A stretch of 18,885 bases of DNA, taken from Methylomarinum sp. (GTDB lineage Bacteria; Pseudomonadota; Gammaproteobacteria; Methylococcales; Methylomonadaceae). The notes below the pieces were generated by a model. The model worked only from the letters and a program-made list of their open reading frames with translations, was not told the DNA's origin and did no database searches. This document shows positions 7,592 through 14,810 of the stretch, one piece after another. The number at the start of each line of letters is the position of its first letter. The first letter of the stretch is position 1. The stretch spans positions 1 through 18,885 of the forward strand of contig WTAG01000423.1 in NCBI GenBank assembly GCA_013139755.1. Direction: 5' to 3'. The translations under genes were made by a program, and so were the position numbers.

Positions 7592-8590
7592 TTATGATTC
7601 CGCTTTTTGATCCCTAGTTAATAGGTTCTGAACGGCGACACGAGGGTCTAAATTTTCATATAAAACCTTGTAAGTTTGTTCGATGATCGGCATTTCAATA
7701 TTGTGTTTTACCGAAAGCAGGTGGGTTTCAAGTGCGGCTGAAACACCTTCAATTTCTTGACCTATTTCTTTAATAATAGCTTCTCTATTTTTCCCTTGTC
7801 CTAGTGCTAGACCAAAACGACGGTTTCTAGACTGATCATCTGTACACGTCAGAATAAGGTCGCCTAATCCTGCAAGCCCCATAAATGTATCTGCTTGACC
7901 ACCAAGTTTAGTTCCTAGTCTAATAATTTCTTGAAGTCCGCGGGTAATAAGAGCCGCTCTTGTATTTGCCCCAAAGCCAAGTCCATCAGCTATACCTGCC
8001 GCAATAGCGAGCACATTTTTAACTGCACCACCTACTTGAACGCCAGTAATGTCACTGCTGGTATAGGTTCTAAAATATTGGTTGTGAAGTATGCTAGAAA
8101 GTTGATCAGAAAATACGGGTGATGCTGAAGCAATGGTTATTGCAGTTGGTAGTTCTGTGGCAACTTCTTGAGCAAAAGTAGGGCCAGATAAGACTGCTGT
8201 TTGAATATCTTTAGAAAGTGTCTGCTCAACAATGCTATTTAAGAGTGAGCCATCAGCAGGGTTGAAGCCTTTAGTCGCCCAAGCAACTTTTGTTGATTCA
8301 TTAATATATGGTTTTAGTTTAATTAAGGTGTCCTTAAATGCATGACTAGGGACAGAAATCAGAATCAGGGGGCTAAAGTTAGCAGCTTCTTCTAAGTTAC
8401 TGCTTACGCTGAGCTTGTCAGGAAATTGTATGTTGGGCAGGTATCGTTTGTTTTCTTTATCATTGGATAAAGAATTCATGTGATCGGGGTTATGCCCCCA
8501 TAGAAGCGTGTTGCAGCCATTTCTGGCTGCTAGAACAGCAAGTGCTGTTCCCCATGACCCCGCACCCAAGACACTGATTGACGATTTCAT
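7592..8590 (-). CDS. gpsA: Glycerol-3-phosphate dehydrogenase [NAD(P)+]
   Basis: GpsA reduces dihydroxyacetone phosphate to sn-glycerol 3-phosphate, the head group of all phospholipids, in the cytoplasm. The 332-residue length is typical. The dinucleotide-binding motif GAGSWGTALA is at residues 9-18. LSGPTFAQEVA is at 134-144, the catalytic lysine is Lys191 in GGAVKNVLAIAAGI, and GLAGLGDLILTC is at 238-249. It follows secB after 5 bases and is surely co-transcribed with it. The secB-gpsA pair is conserved in gammaproteobacteria. The ribosome site is weak, so translation may be coupled to secB termination. Confidence 0.97.
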   Translation of the reverse strand: MKSSISVLGAGSWGTALAVLAARNGCNTLLWGHNPDHMNSLSNDKENKRYLPNIQFPDKLSVSSNLEEAANFSPLILISVPSHAFKDTLIKLKPYINESTKVAWATKGFNPADGSLLNSIVEQTLSKDIQTAVLSGPTFAQEVATELPTAITIASASPVFSDQLSSILHNQYFRTYTSSDITGVQVGGAVKNVLAIAAGIADGLGFGANTRAALITRGLQEIIRLGTKLGGQADTFMGLAGLGDLILTCTDDQSRNRRFGLALGQGKNREAIIKEIGQEIEGVSAALETHLLSVKHNIEMPIIEQTYKVLYENLDPRVAVQNLLTRDQKAES

Positions 8591-8595
8591 TATGC

Positions 8596-9066
8596 TTAAT
8601 TTACAGTGTTAGAGCTGGGTGCTTGTTGCTGAGCTTGTTGTAAATGTTGTGAATATAATGCATCAAAATTAACAGGAGCAAGCAATAATTGAGGGAATCC
8701 ACCTTTTGCGACCAAATCAGAGACAACTTCTCTGGCGTAAGGAAATAAAATATTTGGACAAAAGCTGCCAACCATGGGTCCCATTTCTTGGTCAGAGAAA
8801 CCAGCAAGTGAAAAAATACCCGCTTGAGTCACTTCAACTAAATAAGCCGTTTTATCATTACATTTTACGGTGACTGTTACTGATAATGAAACTTCAAATA
8901 AAGCATCTTCAAGAGGCTCAACATTGGTTCCAAGATTAAAATCAACAGTAGGTTCCCATTTCTCGGTAAAAATTTGTGGTGAATTTGGGGTTTCAAAAGA
9001 AATATCTTTTGTATGGATCTTTTGTATAGAAAATTGTTTTTCTTCTGGTGCGTTTTCTTCAGCCAT
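8596..9066 (-). CDS. secB: Protein-export chaperone SecB
   Basis: SecB is a tetrameric cytoplasmic chaperone that keeps preproteins unfolded and hands them to SecA. It is 156 residues long. The family core is present: FSIQKIHTKDISFETPNSPQIF, then EPTVDFNLGT, the beta strands LFEVSLSVTVTVK, and the conserved NILFPYAREVVSDLVAKGGFPQLLLAPVNFDALY. The C-terminal tail is rich in Gln and Ala. The start ATG at 9066 has only a weak AAGAAA upstream. In many gammaproteobacteria grxC lies between a membrane rhodanese and secB; here 199 non-coding bases take its place. Confidence 0.96.
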   Translation of the reverse strand: MAEENAPEEKQFSIQKIHTKDISFETPNSPQIFTEKWEPTVDFNLGTNVEPLEDALFEVSLSVTVTVKCNDKTAYLVEVTQAGIFSLAGFSDQEMGPMVGSFCPNILFPYAREVVSDLVAKGGFPQLLLAPVNFDALYSQHLQQAQQQAPSSNTVN

Positions 9067-9191
9067 GATTTCTTGTGTTTATGTGATAGTAGGTGTTGGG
9101 GTAGCTCAGAGGATTTTGATCTTTAGACAATCATATCGACTGACAATATACTTTGTATGCTTACATAACGGATTCTGTTGGTAAGTTCGAC

Positions 9192-9244
9192 TGCGTTGCT
9201 ATCGAAAAACAACGCATTATAAATTCCGCAAGTATAATTGTGTA
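9192..9244 (-). promoter_or_regulatory. Candidate secB-gpsA promoter with start-site hairpin
   Basis: On the minus strand TATAAT (9216-9221) is preceded by 17 bases and TACACA (9239-9244), a 4/6 match to the -35 consensus. Just downstream, TGCGTTG (9210-9216) pairs with CAACGCA (9192-9198) around an 11-base loop, so the hairpin would sit at the 5' end of the RNA. The predicted leader to the secB ATG is about 140 bases. The interval 9067-9265 has no convincing gene. Confidence 0.4.
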
Positions 9245-9265
9245 ATGTACAGTTTAACGCTACAG

Positions 9266-9706
9266 TTAATTTTTATTTTTACTGGTGGTTTTTATAGGGA
9301 ATTTACTGTCTTCCCAAGCTTGCATGCCACCGGTAATGTTGAAAACCTGCTCAAAGTTAGCTTTTGTTAAGGTTTTACATGCAGGAATAGAGCGAGTGCC
9401 GCTTTTGCAAACAACTATCAGTGTTTGTTTTTTGTATTTTTCTAAAGACCCTAGTTGTTCTGAAAATTTCCCTAAAGGGATGTTGATTGCATTTTCGATA
9501 TGACCTTTTACAAATTCATGTGGATCGCGTACATCCACAATAACTGGGTCAGCACTATTCATTTTGGTGACTGCAAGTAAAGGCGATAGGCCGCTGAACT
9601 TATTAAAGGTATTTTCTACAAGCTCTTGAATCAGCAAGTAGGTGACCACAACAAGTGCCAAAGAAAGTAAATAGTGGTTGGAAATAAATTCTATGTATTG
9701 ATCCAT
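9266..9706 (-). CDS. Membrane-anchored rhodanese-like sulfurtransferase (YibN type)
   Basis: This is a single-domain rhodanese of 146 residues. A hydrophobic segment at about residues 10-28 should anchor it in the inner membrane. The rhodanese domain begins near DPVIVDVRDPHEFVKGHIENAINIPLG (54-79). The active-site loop is CKSGTRS with the catalytic Cys100, followed by the usual NITGGMQAWEDSKFP. Rhodaneses move sulfane sulfur through a cysteine persulfide. The arrangement resembles E. coli yibN, which lies near secB and gpmM. Here it follows an ArsR-family gene by 45 bases on the same strand and probably shares its transcript. That suggests regulated sulfur handling; the physiological substrate is unknown. 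Confidence 0.9.
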   Translation of the reverse strand: MDQYIEFISNHYLLSLALVVVTYLLIQELVENTFNKFSGLSPLLAVTKMNSADPVIVDVRDPHEFVKGHIENAINIPLGKFSEQLGSLEKYKKQTLIVVCKSGTRSIPACKTLTKANFEQVFNITGGMQAWEDSKFPIKTTSKNKN

Positions 9707-9751
9707 TGTTTCAGGCTGTATAGGTAAGTGTGTAAAAAAGTAAATGCAGTA

Positions 9752-10066
9752 CTAGCAAGCAGTGCAAAAGACATCACGCATCATGCGGATGAGTTGAAGC
9801 ATACGTTCGTCATCTATGTAGTAATAAACGCGGTTAGCTTCTTTTTTATAAGCAAGAATATCTTTTTCCCTTAAAATAGCCAAATGTTGAGATATGTTGC
9901 TTTGGCTAGTGCCTACTTGCTCAACAATATCTTGTACGCTAATTGACTCAGTACCAAGGACACAGAGAATTTTTAAGCGTAACGGGTGAGACATCGCTTT
10001 TAGGCAACGCGCTGCACGATTAATGTCGGCATCGTTATAATGTATTGTTTCCCCGTTGTTTTCCAT
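9752..10066 (-). CDS. ArsR-family repressor with a BigR/SqrR-like cysteine pair
   Basis: This is a winged-helix ArsR/SmtB repressor. I use ATG 10066 (104 residues) because AAAGG (10076-10080 on this strand) is 9 bases upstream. A GTG at 10111 would add 15 residues. The fold is clear: AMSHPLRLKILCVLG, then SVQDIVEQVGTSQSNISQHLAILREKDIL as the recognition helix, then the wing YKKEANRVYYYI. Cysteines from this start are 21, 35, 101 and 104. Cys35 (in RLKILC) and Cys101 (in MRDVFC) are 66 apart, the same as Cys42/Cys108 of BigR and Cys41/Cys107 of SqrR as I recall them. Those sense persulfides through a disulfide or tetrasulfide bridge. The metal-site ELCVCDL motif of classical ArsR is absent. 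The adjacent rhodanese supports a sulfur role. Confidence 0.85.
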   Translation of the reverse strand: MENNGETIHYNDADINRAARCLKAMSHPLRLKILCVLGTESISVQDIVEQVGTSQSNISQHLAILREKDILAYKKEANRVYYYIDDERMLQLIRMMRDVFCTAC

Positions 10067-10093
10067 TTGTATAAACCTTTGTATTTTTGCCGC

Positions 10094-10142
10094 TAATGTT
10101 GATTGTGACACTAATTAATGTTGAATCATGGGAAATTTTATA
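10094..10142 (-). promoter_or_regulatory. Candidate promoter and operator of the ArsR-rhodanese unit
   Basis: The 9-base repeat TAATGTTGA occurs twice in the same orientation, at 10094-10102 and 10116-10124. The start-to-start distance is 22 bases, about two helical turns. On the minus strand a TATAAA (10137-10142) lies just upstream, so RNA would begin near 10130 and both repeats would fall just inside the transcript, where a repressor could block initiation. The -35 is poor. Binding by this repressor is inference. Confidence 0.45.
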
Positions 10143-10254
10143 CACATGAGGTCGCAACGTGTATTAGTATAAGCGAACTATTTTAGTCTATTAGCCAAGC
10201 TAACAAAATAAAAACTTACAAAACTATTTTTAACGCCTTCTTTTTGTAAATAAA

Positions 10255-10275
10255 ATTAACGAATTACTCGTTAAT
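10255..10275. repeat. Perfect inverted repeat in the arsR-gpmI gap
   Basis: ATTAACGA (10255-10262) and TCGTTAAT (10268-10275) are exact reverse complements around ATTAC. No T-run follows, so it is not a terminator. Its form and size fit a dimeric regulator site. It is the main structured element in the 344-base interval 10067-10410, along with the repeat pair at 10094-10124. The rest of that interval is AT-rich, with no gene and no convincing gpmI promoter that I can pick. Confidence 0.5.
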
Positions 10276-10410
10276 ATTTGTACTGGAAGAGGTGTCTTTT
10301 GATTGAATGTATGTTGATGTTTAAGTGTTTGCAATAGCTGGATTTTTAATATTTATCAGCCTGTGATGATCGTGTGATTTAAAAAGCAGGTGTAATGGAG
10401 AGTATCAGAG

Positions 10411-11946
10411 ATGTCAAATCGACCTAAACCCTTAGTTTTATTAATTCTTGATGGCTTCGGGCATAGAGAAGATGAGGAAAATAATGCCATTGCTATGGCA
10501 AAAACACCTTGTTGGGATCAGTTGCAAAAAAATAATCCAACAACTTTATTGGATTGTGCCGGTGATTCGGTGGGCTTGCCTGATCAGCAAATGGGGAATT
10601 CTGAGGTAGGGCATTTACATATAGGTAGTGGTCGATTAATGCGTCAAGAGCTATCTAAAGTGACTAATGAAATAAAAGAAGGCGGTTTTTTTACCAATGA
10701 AGCATTGTGTGATGCTGTTGACCAAGCAATAGCAAAAGATAAAGCTTTGCATATCATGGGCTTGTTATCAGCCGGAGGTGTGCATAGTCATGAGTTGCAA
10801 ATCGCTGCAATGGCAGAATTAGCGGTTAAACGTGGATTAAAGAAAGTGTATTTACATGCTTTTTTGGATGGTCGTGATGTGCCACCTAAAAGCGCAGCAA
10901 GTTCAATTGAAATGATGGAAGCTAAGTTCGCAGAATTAGGTGCGGGACGTATTGTTTCCATGACCGGACGTTTTTATGCAATGGACAGAGACAGTCGTTG
11001 GGAGCGTGTTCAAGTTGCCTATAATTTGCTTGCAAAAGGTGAAACTGAACATAAGGTAAAATCGGCAGAACAAGGCTTGGCTGAGGCTTATGCGCGTGAT
11101 GAGACTGATGAGTTTGTATTGCCTACCGCGATAGTCGATGAAAATGATCAAGTGACTTTTATCGACCCTGATGATTCGGTTGTTTTTATGAATTTCCGTG
11201 CAGATAGAGCAAGAGAAATCTCTCGAGCATTAACCGAGGTTGGGTTTGATGACTTTGAACGTGGATGTGAACCTCATCAAGGTTGTTTTACCACTTTAAC
11301 TCAATACCATCAGGATTTTGATTATCCTATGGCCTATGTGCCAGTAGATGTAAAAAATGGTATAGGTGAAGTGTTGGCTAATAACGGCATGACACAATTA
11401 CGACTAGCGGAAACTGAAAAGTATGCGCACGTTACCTTTTTCCTAAATGGCGGCAGAGATGAGCCTTTTGAAAATGAACAGCGGATTTTAGTGCCTTCGC
11501 CAAAAGTTAAAACTTACGATATGCAGCCTGAAATGAATGCGCCTATAGTTACAGGGCACATGGTGGATGCGATTAAGGGCGGCGAGTATGATGTGATTAT
11601 ATGTAATTATGCTAATTGCGATATGGTTGGACATACGGGTGTGTTTGAGGCGGCAATTATTGCTGTGGAAACGATTGATTCATCATTAAAGCAGATTGTT
11701 GATGCACTAAAAGAAGTGGATGGGCAAATGTTGATAACGGCTGATCATGGCAATATTGAACAAATGGTGGGCGAAGGAACTGGGCAGCCACATACTGCTC
11801 ATACCTGTAATCTGGTGCCTTTAGTGCATGTTGGTGGCACAAAAGCATTGGCTGAAGGCGGATGTTTATCTGATCTTGCACCTACTATGTTGCATATTCT
11901 GGGCATAGATCAACCTGTAGAAATGACTGGAAGGTCTTTAGTTTAA
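10411..11946 (+). CDS. gpmI: 2,3-bisphosphoglycerate-independent phosphoglycerate mutase
   Basis: GpmI interconverts 3- and 2-phosphoglycerate in glycolysis and gluconeogenesis, using two metal ions (usually Mn2+) and a phosphoserine intermediate. The 511-residue length is typical. Asp14 is in LLILDGFGHRE, the phosphorylated serine is Ser64 in QMGNSEVGHL, and His125 is in SAGGVHSHELQ. Substrate-binding residues are in LDGRDVPPKS (152-161) and GRFYAMDRD. The C-terminal phosphatase-like metal site is in NYANCDMVGHTG and TADHGNIEQM. ATG 10411 is preceded by GGAGAG at 10397-10402. It is followed by envC and ctpA, a conserved order in gammaproteobacteria. Confidence 0.97.
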   Translation: MSNRPKPLVLLILDGFGHREDEENNAIAMAKTPCWDQLQKNNPTTLLDCAGDSVGLPDQQMGNSEVGHLHIGSGRLMRQELSKVTNEIKEGGFFTNEALCDAVDQAIAKDKALHIMGLLSAGGVHSHELQIAAMAELAVKRGLKKVYLHAFLDGRDVPPKSAASSIEMMEAKFAELGAGRIVSMTGRFYAMDRDSRWERVQVAYNLLAKGETEHKVKSAEQGLAEAYARDETDEFVLPTAIVDENDQVTFIDPDDSVVFMNFRADRAREISRALTEVGFDDFERGCEPHQGCFTTLTQYHQDFDYPMAYVPVDVKNGIGEVLANNGMTQLRLAETEKYAHVTFFLNGGRDEPFENEQRILVPSPKVKTYDMQPEMNAPIVTGHMVDAIKGGEYDVIICNYANCDMVGHTGVFEAAIIAVETIDSSLKQIVDALKEVDGQMLITADHGNIEQMVGEGTGQPHTAHTCNLVPLVHVGGTKALAEGGCLSDLAPTMLHILGIDQPVEMTGRSLV

Positions 11947-12089
11947 TCAGAAGTTACTTGCTTGAAGGTGGTCTAAGAAAATGCTGATTTTTTCTTGGGC
12001 TACCGATGGTTTTACAGCATCAATGTAAAGTATTATCATCTTTGTTTACAGATAAATAGAATGGCTCTATTTACCGCTTCCTCCTGTAT

Positions 12090-13253
12090 ATGATGTCAAA
12101 ATCTGTTGTATTTATTATTTGTTTTATGATCTATGCATGTTGCCTTGAGGTTATGGCAGAGAATGTTGCCGGTAAAACAAAAGAATTGTCAGGGTTGCAA
12201 GCAAAAATAAAGCAAATTAGTCTGACGGTTAATGATTTAAAAACACAGAAAAATTCGTTACTTACGACTTTAAAAAAACTGGACACTCAGTATGGAAGAA
12301 GTGCGCTACAGCTAAATCATTTGGCTAAAGAAGTCGGTGCATTAAATGCTGTGCTAAAAGATAATAGACGGAAAATAAGTAAAAAAAAATCTGAGATCAA
12401 TGCCCAAAAGTATGAGTTGGGGCGTCAGGTAAGGGCGGCTTATGCAATGGGGCGGAATGAAAAACTAAAAGTTATGTTAAATCAGCAAGACCCAACATTA
12501 TCGGGTCGGATGATCAGTTATTATGATTATTTAAATAAGGCTCGCTTAGAGAAAATCAGCAGGATTAATGAAGATTTACAAGTTTTAAGTCATCTGGAGT
12601 CGGAACAAGCGAAAGAAACAGCCTTGCTTGAGTCAAAGTTAGATAAAAGAAAACAGGAAAGATCGGTTTTATTAAAAACAAAGTCTGAGCGTAAGGCCTT
12701 ATTGCTAAAAATTGATCGGCAGGTTTCTTCAAAAAAACAACAGTTAATTCAATTTAAAGCCAGTGAGAAACGTTTAAAATCGTTAATATTATCATTGCAG
12801 CAAGCGCTGGATGTTTTTCCTTTGAATGATGGGGTGGTAAAAAGCTTTTCTAAATTAAAGGGGAAGTTGCCGTGGCCGCTTAAAGGTGAGCTACTTAAAA
12901 AGTTTGGAGATAAGCGCTCTGATAGTCGTTGGGATGGGGTTTTAATCAAAGCGAAGGCTGGTAAAAATATTAGGGTGGTTACTCGAGGCCGAGTGGTTTA
13001 TGCTGATTGGTTGCGAGGATATGGATTGTTAACTATTATTGACCATGGAAAAGGTTATATGACGCTATATGCGTTTAATCAAAGCTTATATAAATCGGTA
13101 GGGGACTGGGTTGATGCTGGGGCTGTTATAGCAACAGTCGGTCAAAGTGGAGGTCAGTCTTCTGCTGGATTATATTTTGGTGTTAGAAGAAAAGGTAAGC
13201 CGGTTGACCCGGTCAAATGGTGTCGAAAAGTTCGACGTGGAAAGGTTGGATAG
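12090..13253 (+). CDS. envC: EnvC-like murein hydrolase activator (degenerate LytM domain)
   Basis: EnvC is a periplasmic protein recruited to the septum that activates the amidases AmiA and AmiB during daughter-cell separation. It is 387 residues from the first of two tandem ATG codons. A signal peptide ends near CCLEVMA-EN. A long coiled coil covers about residues 28-240. The LytM (M23) domain starts near LPWPLKGELLKKFG and runs through RVVYADWLRGYGLLTIIDHGKGYMTLY to GGQSSAGLYFGVRRKGKPVDP. The zinc ligands of active M23 enzymes are missing: the H-x-G-x-D site reads WDGVL, and the late H-x-H is SAGLYFG. That is as in E. coli EnvC, so it is an activator and not a protease. No good Shine-Dalgarno sequence is seen. 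ctpA follows after 28 bases. Confidence 0.9.
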   Translation: MMSKSVVFIICFMIYACCLEVMAENVAGKTKELSGLQAKIKQISLTVNDLKTQKNSLLTTLKKLDTQYGRSALQLNHLAKEVGALNAVLKDNRRKISKKKSEINAQKYELGRQVRAAYAMGRNEKLKVMLNQQDPTLSGRMISYYDYLNKARLEKISRINEDLQVLSHLESEQAKETALLESKLDKRKQERSVLLKTKSERKALLLKIDRQVSSKKQQLIQFKASEKRLKSLILSLQQALDVFPLNDGVVKSFSKLKGKLPWPLKGELLKKFGDKRSDSRWDGVLIKAKAGKNIRVVTRGRVVYADWLRGYGLLTIIDHGKGYMTLYAFNQSLYKSVGDWVDAGAVIATVGQSGGQSSAGLYFGVRRKGKPVDPVKWCRKVRRGKVG

Positions 13254-13281
13254 GAATCTAATATTTGGAGTGGTAAAGCAC

Positions 13282-14628
13282 ATGCTAAAAAAGAAAAATA
13301 GTTTAGTTTTGTTTATGGGTGTCATTTTAGGTGTTCTCTTGAGCATTGGTGGTACTGTTGTTGCTGAACGCGGGAAAAACGAAGTGGTAGCGGCTGAGCA
13401 GTCAGAAGTTGTTACTTTGCCTTATGAAGAATTGCGGAGGTTTAGAGAGGTCTTTGGTCGTATTAAGAGGGACTATGTTGAGCCAGTCACTGATAAAAAA
13501 TTACTAGAAGATGCAATTAAAGGGATGCTGGCAGGTTTAGATCCCCATTCTGCTTATCTGGATGCCGAGCAATATAAGGATTTGAAAGAAGGTACAACAG
13601 GGCAGTTTGGTGGTTTAGGTATTGAGGTCACCATGGAAAGTGGTTTTATTAAGGTGGTATCGCCTATCGATGATACTCCAGCAGAACGTGCCGGTATTAA
13701 AGCAGGTGATTTGATTGTCAGGTTAGACAAAAAACCAGTCAAAGGGATGAGTTTGGGTGAGGCCGTTAAAATTATGCGTGGTAAGCCTGGTAGTGATATT
13801 TTATTGACTATTATTAGGGAGGGTGAGGAAGCACCTCTTAAAATAACTATTACTCGAGCGATTATTAAAGTAAAAAGTGTTAAAAATAAGCTGCTTGAAG
13901 CTGGTTATGGTTATGTTCGAGTCAGTAGCTTTCAGTCAAGAACTGGGTCAGGCGTTGTTGATGCGGTAGCAGCACTTAAAAAAGAGAACAAAGCCAATTT
14001 AAAAGGCCTGGTATTAGATTTAAGAAACAACCCTGGTGGAGTACTAAATGCAGCGGTTGAAGTGAGTGATGCCTTTTTAGAAAAAGGTTTGATCGTTTAT
14101 ACCGAGGGACGTATTAAAAACTCAGAAATGCGTTTTAATGCTGGGCCTGGTGATGTGGTTGATGGTATGCCGATTGTTGTGTTGATTAATTCTGGCTCAG
14201 CATCTGCGTCAGAAATTGTTGCAGGTGCATTACAAGATCATCATCGAGCTATTATTATGGGTGAAAAATCCTTTGGTAAGGGGTCTGTGCAAACTATTCT
14301 ACCTACAAGCGGCAAAGGTGCAGTTAAGTTAACAACTGCGCGTTATTACACGCCATCAGGTCGGTCTATACAGGCAGAAGGGATTGAGCCAGATATTTTG
14401 TTGGCTAAAGTAAAGCTGGAATCATTAAAATCTTCAACATTTAAGCCGGTAAAAGAAGCGGATTTATCGCACCATTTACAGAATGGGAATAATAAGGGTG
14501 CTAAGAATGATGAGAATAATGATGAGAATAATGATGAGAAGGGTAAGAAAGAAGGGCTAGATTTACGAGATTATCCTTTGCATGAGGCTTTAACTTTATT
14601 GAAAGGGCTGAGTATTTTGAGTAAATAG
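13282..14628 (+). CDS. ctpA: Carboxyl-terminal processing protease, S41 family with PDZ
   Basis: CtpA-type proteases cut the C-termini of periplasmic proteins and often control peptidoglycan hydrolases. It is 448 residues from ATG 13282, which has GGAG at 13267-13270, 11 bases ahead. A frame opening at 13147 would run into envC without a signal sequence. Residues 7-28 are a signal or anchor helix. The N-terminal helical region contains GMLAGLDPHSAYLD, and the PDZ domain spans about 105-190. The S41 core has VLDLRNNPGG and GSASASEIVAGALQDH. The catalytic dyad is Ser308 and Lys333 (GEKSFGKGSVQ), with Gln337. The order envC-ctpA is conserved. A low-complexity Asn/Asp/Glu insert lies at about 408-420. 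Confidence 0.94.
   Translation: MLKKKNSLVLFMGVILGVLLSIGGTVVAERGKNEVVAAEQSEVVTLPYEELRRFREVFGRIKRDYVEPVTDKKLLEDAIKGMLAGLDPHSAYLDAEQYKDLKEGTTGQFGGLGIEVTMESGFIKVVSPIDDTPAERAGIKAGDLIVRLDKKPVKGMSLGEAVKIMRGKPGSDILLTIIREGEEAPLKITITRAIIKVKSVKNKLLEAGYGYVRVSSFQSRTGSGVVDAVAALKKENKANLKGLVLDLRNNPGGVLNAAVEVSDAFLEKGLIVYTEGRIKNSEMRFNAGPGDVVDGMPIVVLINSGSASASEIVAGALQDHHRAIIMGEKSFGKGSVQTILPTSGKGAVKLTTARYYTPSGRSIQAEGIEPDILLAKVKLESLKSSTFKPVKEADLSHHLQNGNNKGAKNDENNDENNDEKGKKEGLDLRDYPLHEALTLLKGLSILSK
14506..14541 (+). repeat. Three 12-base tandem repeats inside ctpA
   Basis: The unit AATGATGAGAAT occurs three times head to tail, the last with its final T changed to G. It encodes repeated Asn-Asp-Glu-Asn near residue 409 of the CtpA protein. 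The unit is a multiple of three, so copy-number change would keep the frame and only lengthen an acidic linker. Confidence 0.9.
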
Positions 14629-14647
14629 TGGCATAATAATGTGAAAT

Positions 14648-14687
14648 AAAAAAAGCCAGTAAGACATGGTCTTGCTGGCTTTTTTTT
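14648..14687 (+). terminator. Terminator of the gpmI-envC-ctpA unit
   Basis: GCCAGTAAGAC (14655-14665) pairs with GTCTTGCTGGC (14669-14679), with one wobble pair and a 3-base loop. Eight T follow (14680-14687) and a run of A precedes the stem. It lies 19 bases after the ctpA stop. Confidence 0.92.
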
Positions 14688-14717
14688 GTGAATTTTCTAT
14701 CTGCGGATATAAAAGCT

Positions 14718-14793
14718 AACACAGAGGGTGCTGAGAAAGAGTCGCATAATCCTTTTTAGATGCTCTTCTCCGTGTCCTCAGTGACCTTTGTGT
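14718..14793. repeat. Imperfect inverted repeat, probable dispersed intergenic element
   Basis: The left arm starts ACACAGAGGGTGCTGAG and ends AAAGAG by 14741. The right arm runs from CTCTTCTCCGTG (14763) to CCTTTGTGT (14793). The arms match at ACACA, AGG, CTGAG and the outer GAG-CTC, with a 9-base unpaired stretch in the right arm. Its wording resembles the purine-rich cacagagg/cctctgtg elements scattered between genes in many bacteria. It fills most of the gap between the ctpA terminator and the DUF934 gene. Whether it recurs in this genome cannot be seen here. Confidence 0.45.
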
Positions 14794-14810
14794 ATAAAGC
14801 TCTTTTGTCG

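Noticed and set aside
8870..9184. 104-residue plus-strand frame over the secB 5' half
   Set aside because: It is antisense to the conserved SecB core, with a protein rich in Ser and Cys and no recognisable domain.
12749..12949. Minus-strand frame over the envC LytM region
   Set aside because: Shadow of a conserved domain; no start signals.
12840..13253. EnvC as an active M23 zinc endopeptidase
   Set aside because: The H-x-G-x-D and H-x-H zinc ligands are absent, as in known EnvC activators.
13147..13281. N-terminal extension of CtpA into envC
   Set aside because: The extension lacks a signal sequence; the ATG at 13282 gives a normal signal/anchor helix and has GGAG upstream.
14506..14541. 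Short repeats as a CRISPR or mobile element trace
   Set aside because: Unit length 12 with no spacers, in frame inside a protease gene; simple coding tandem repeat.
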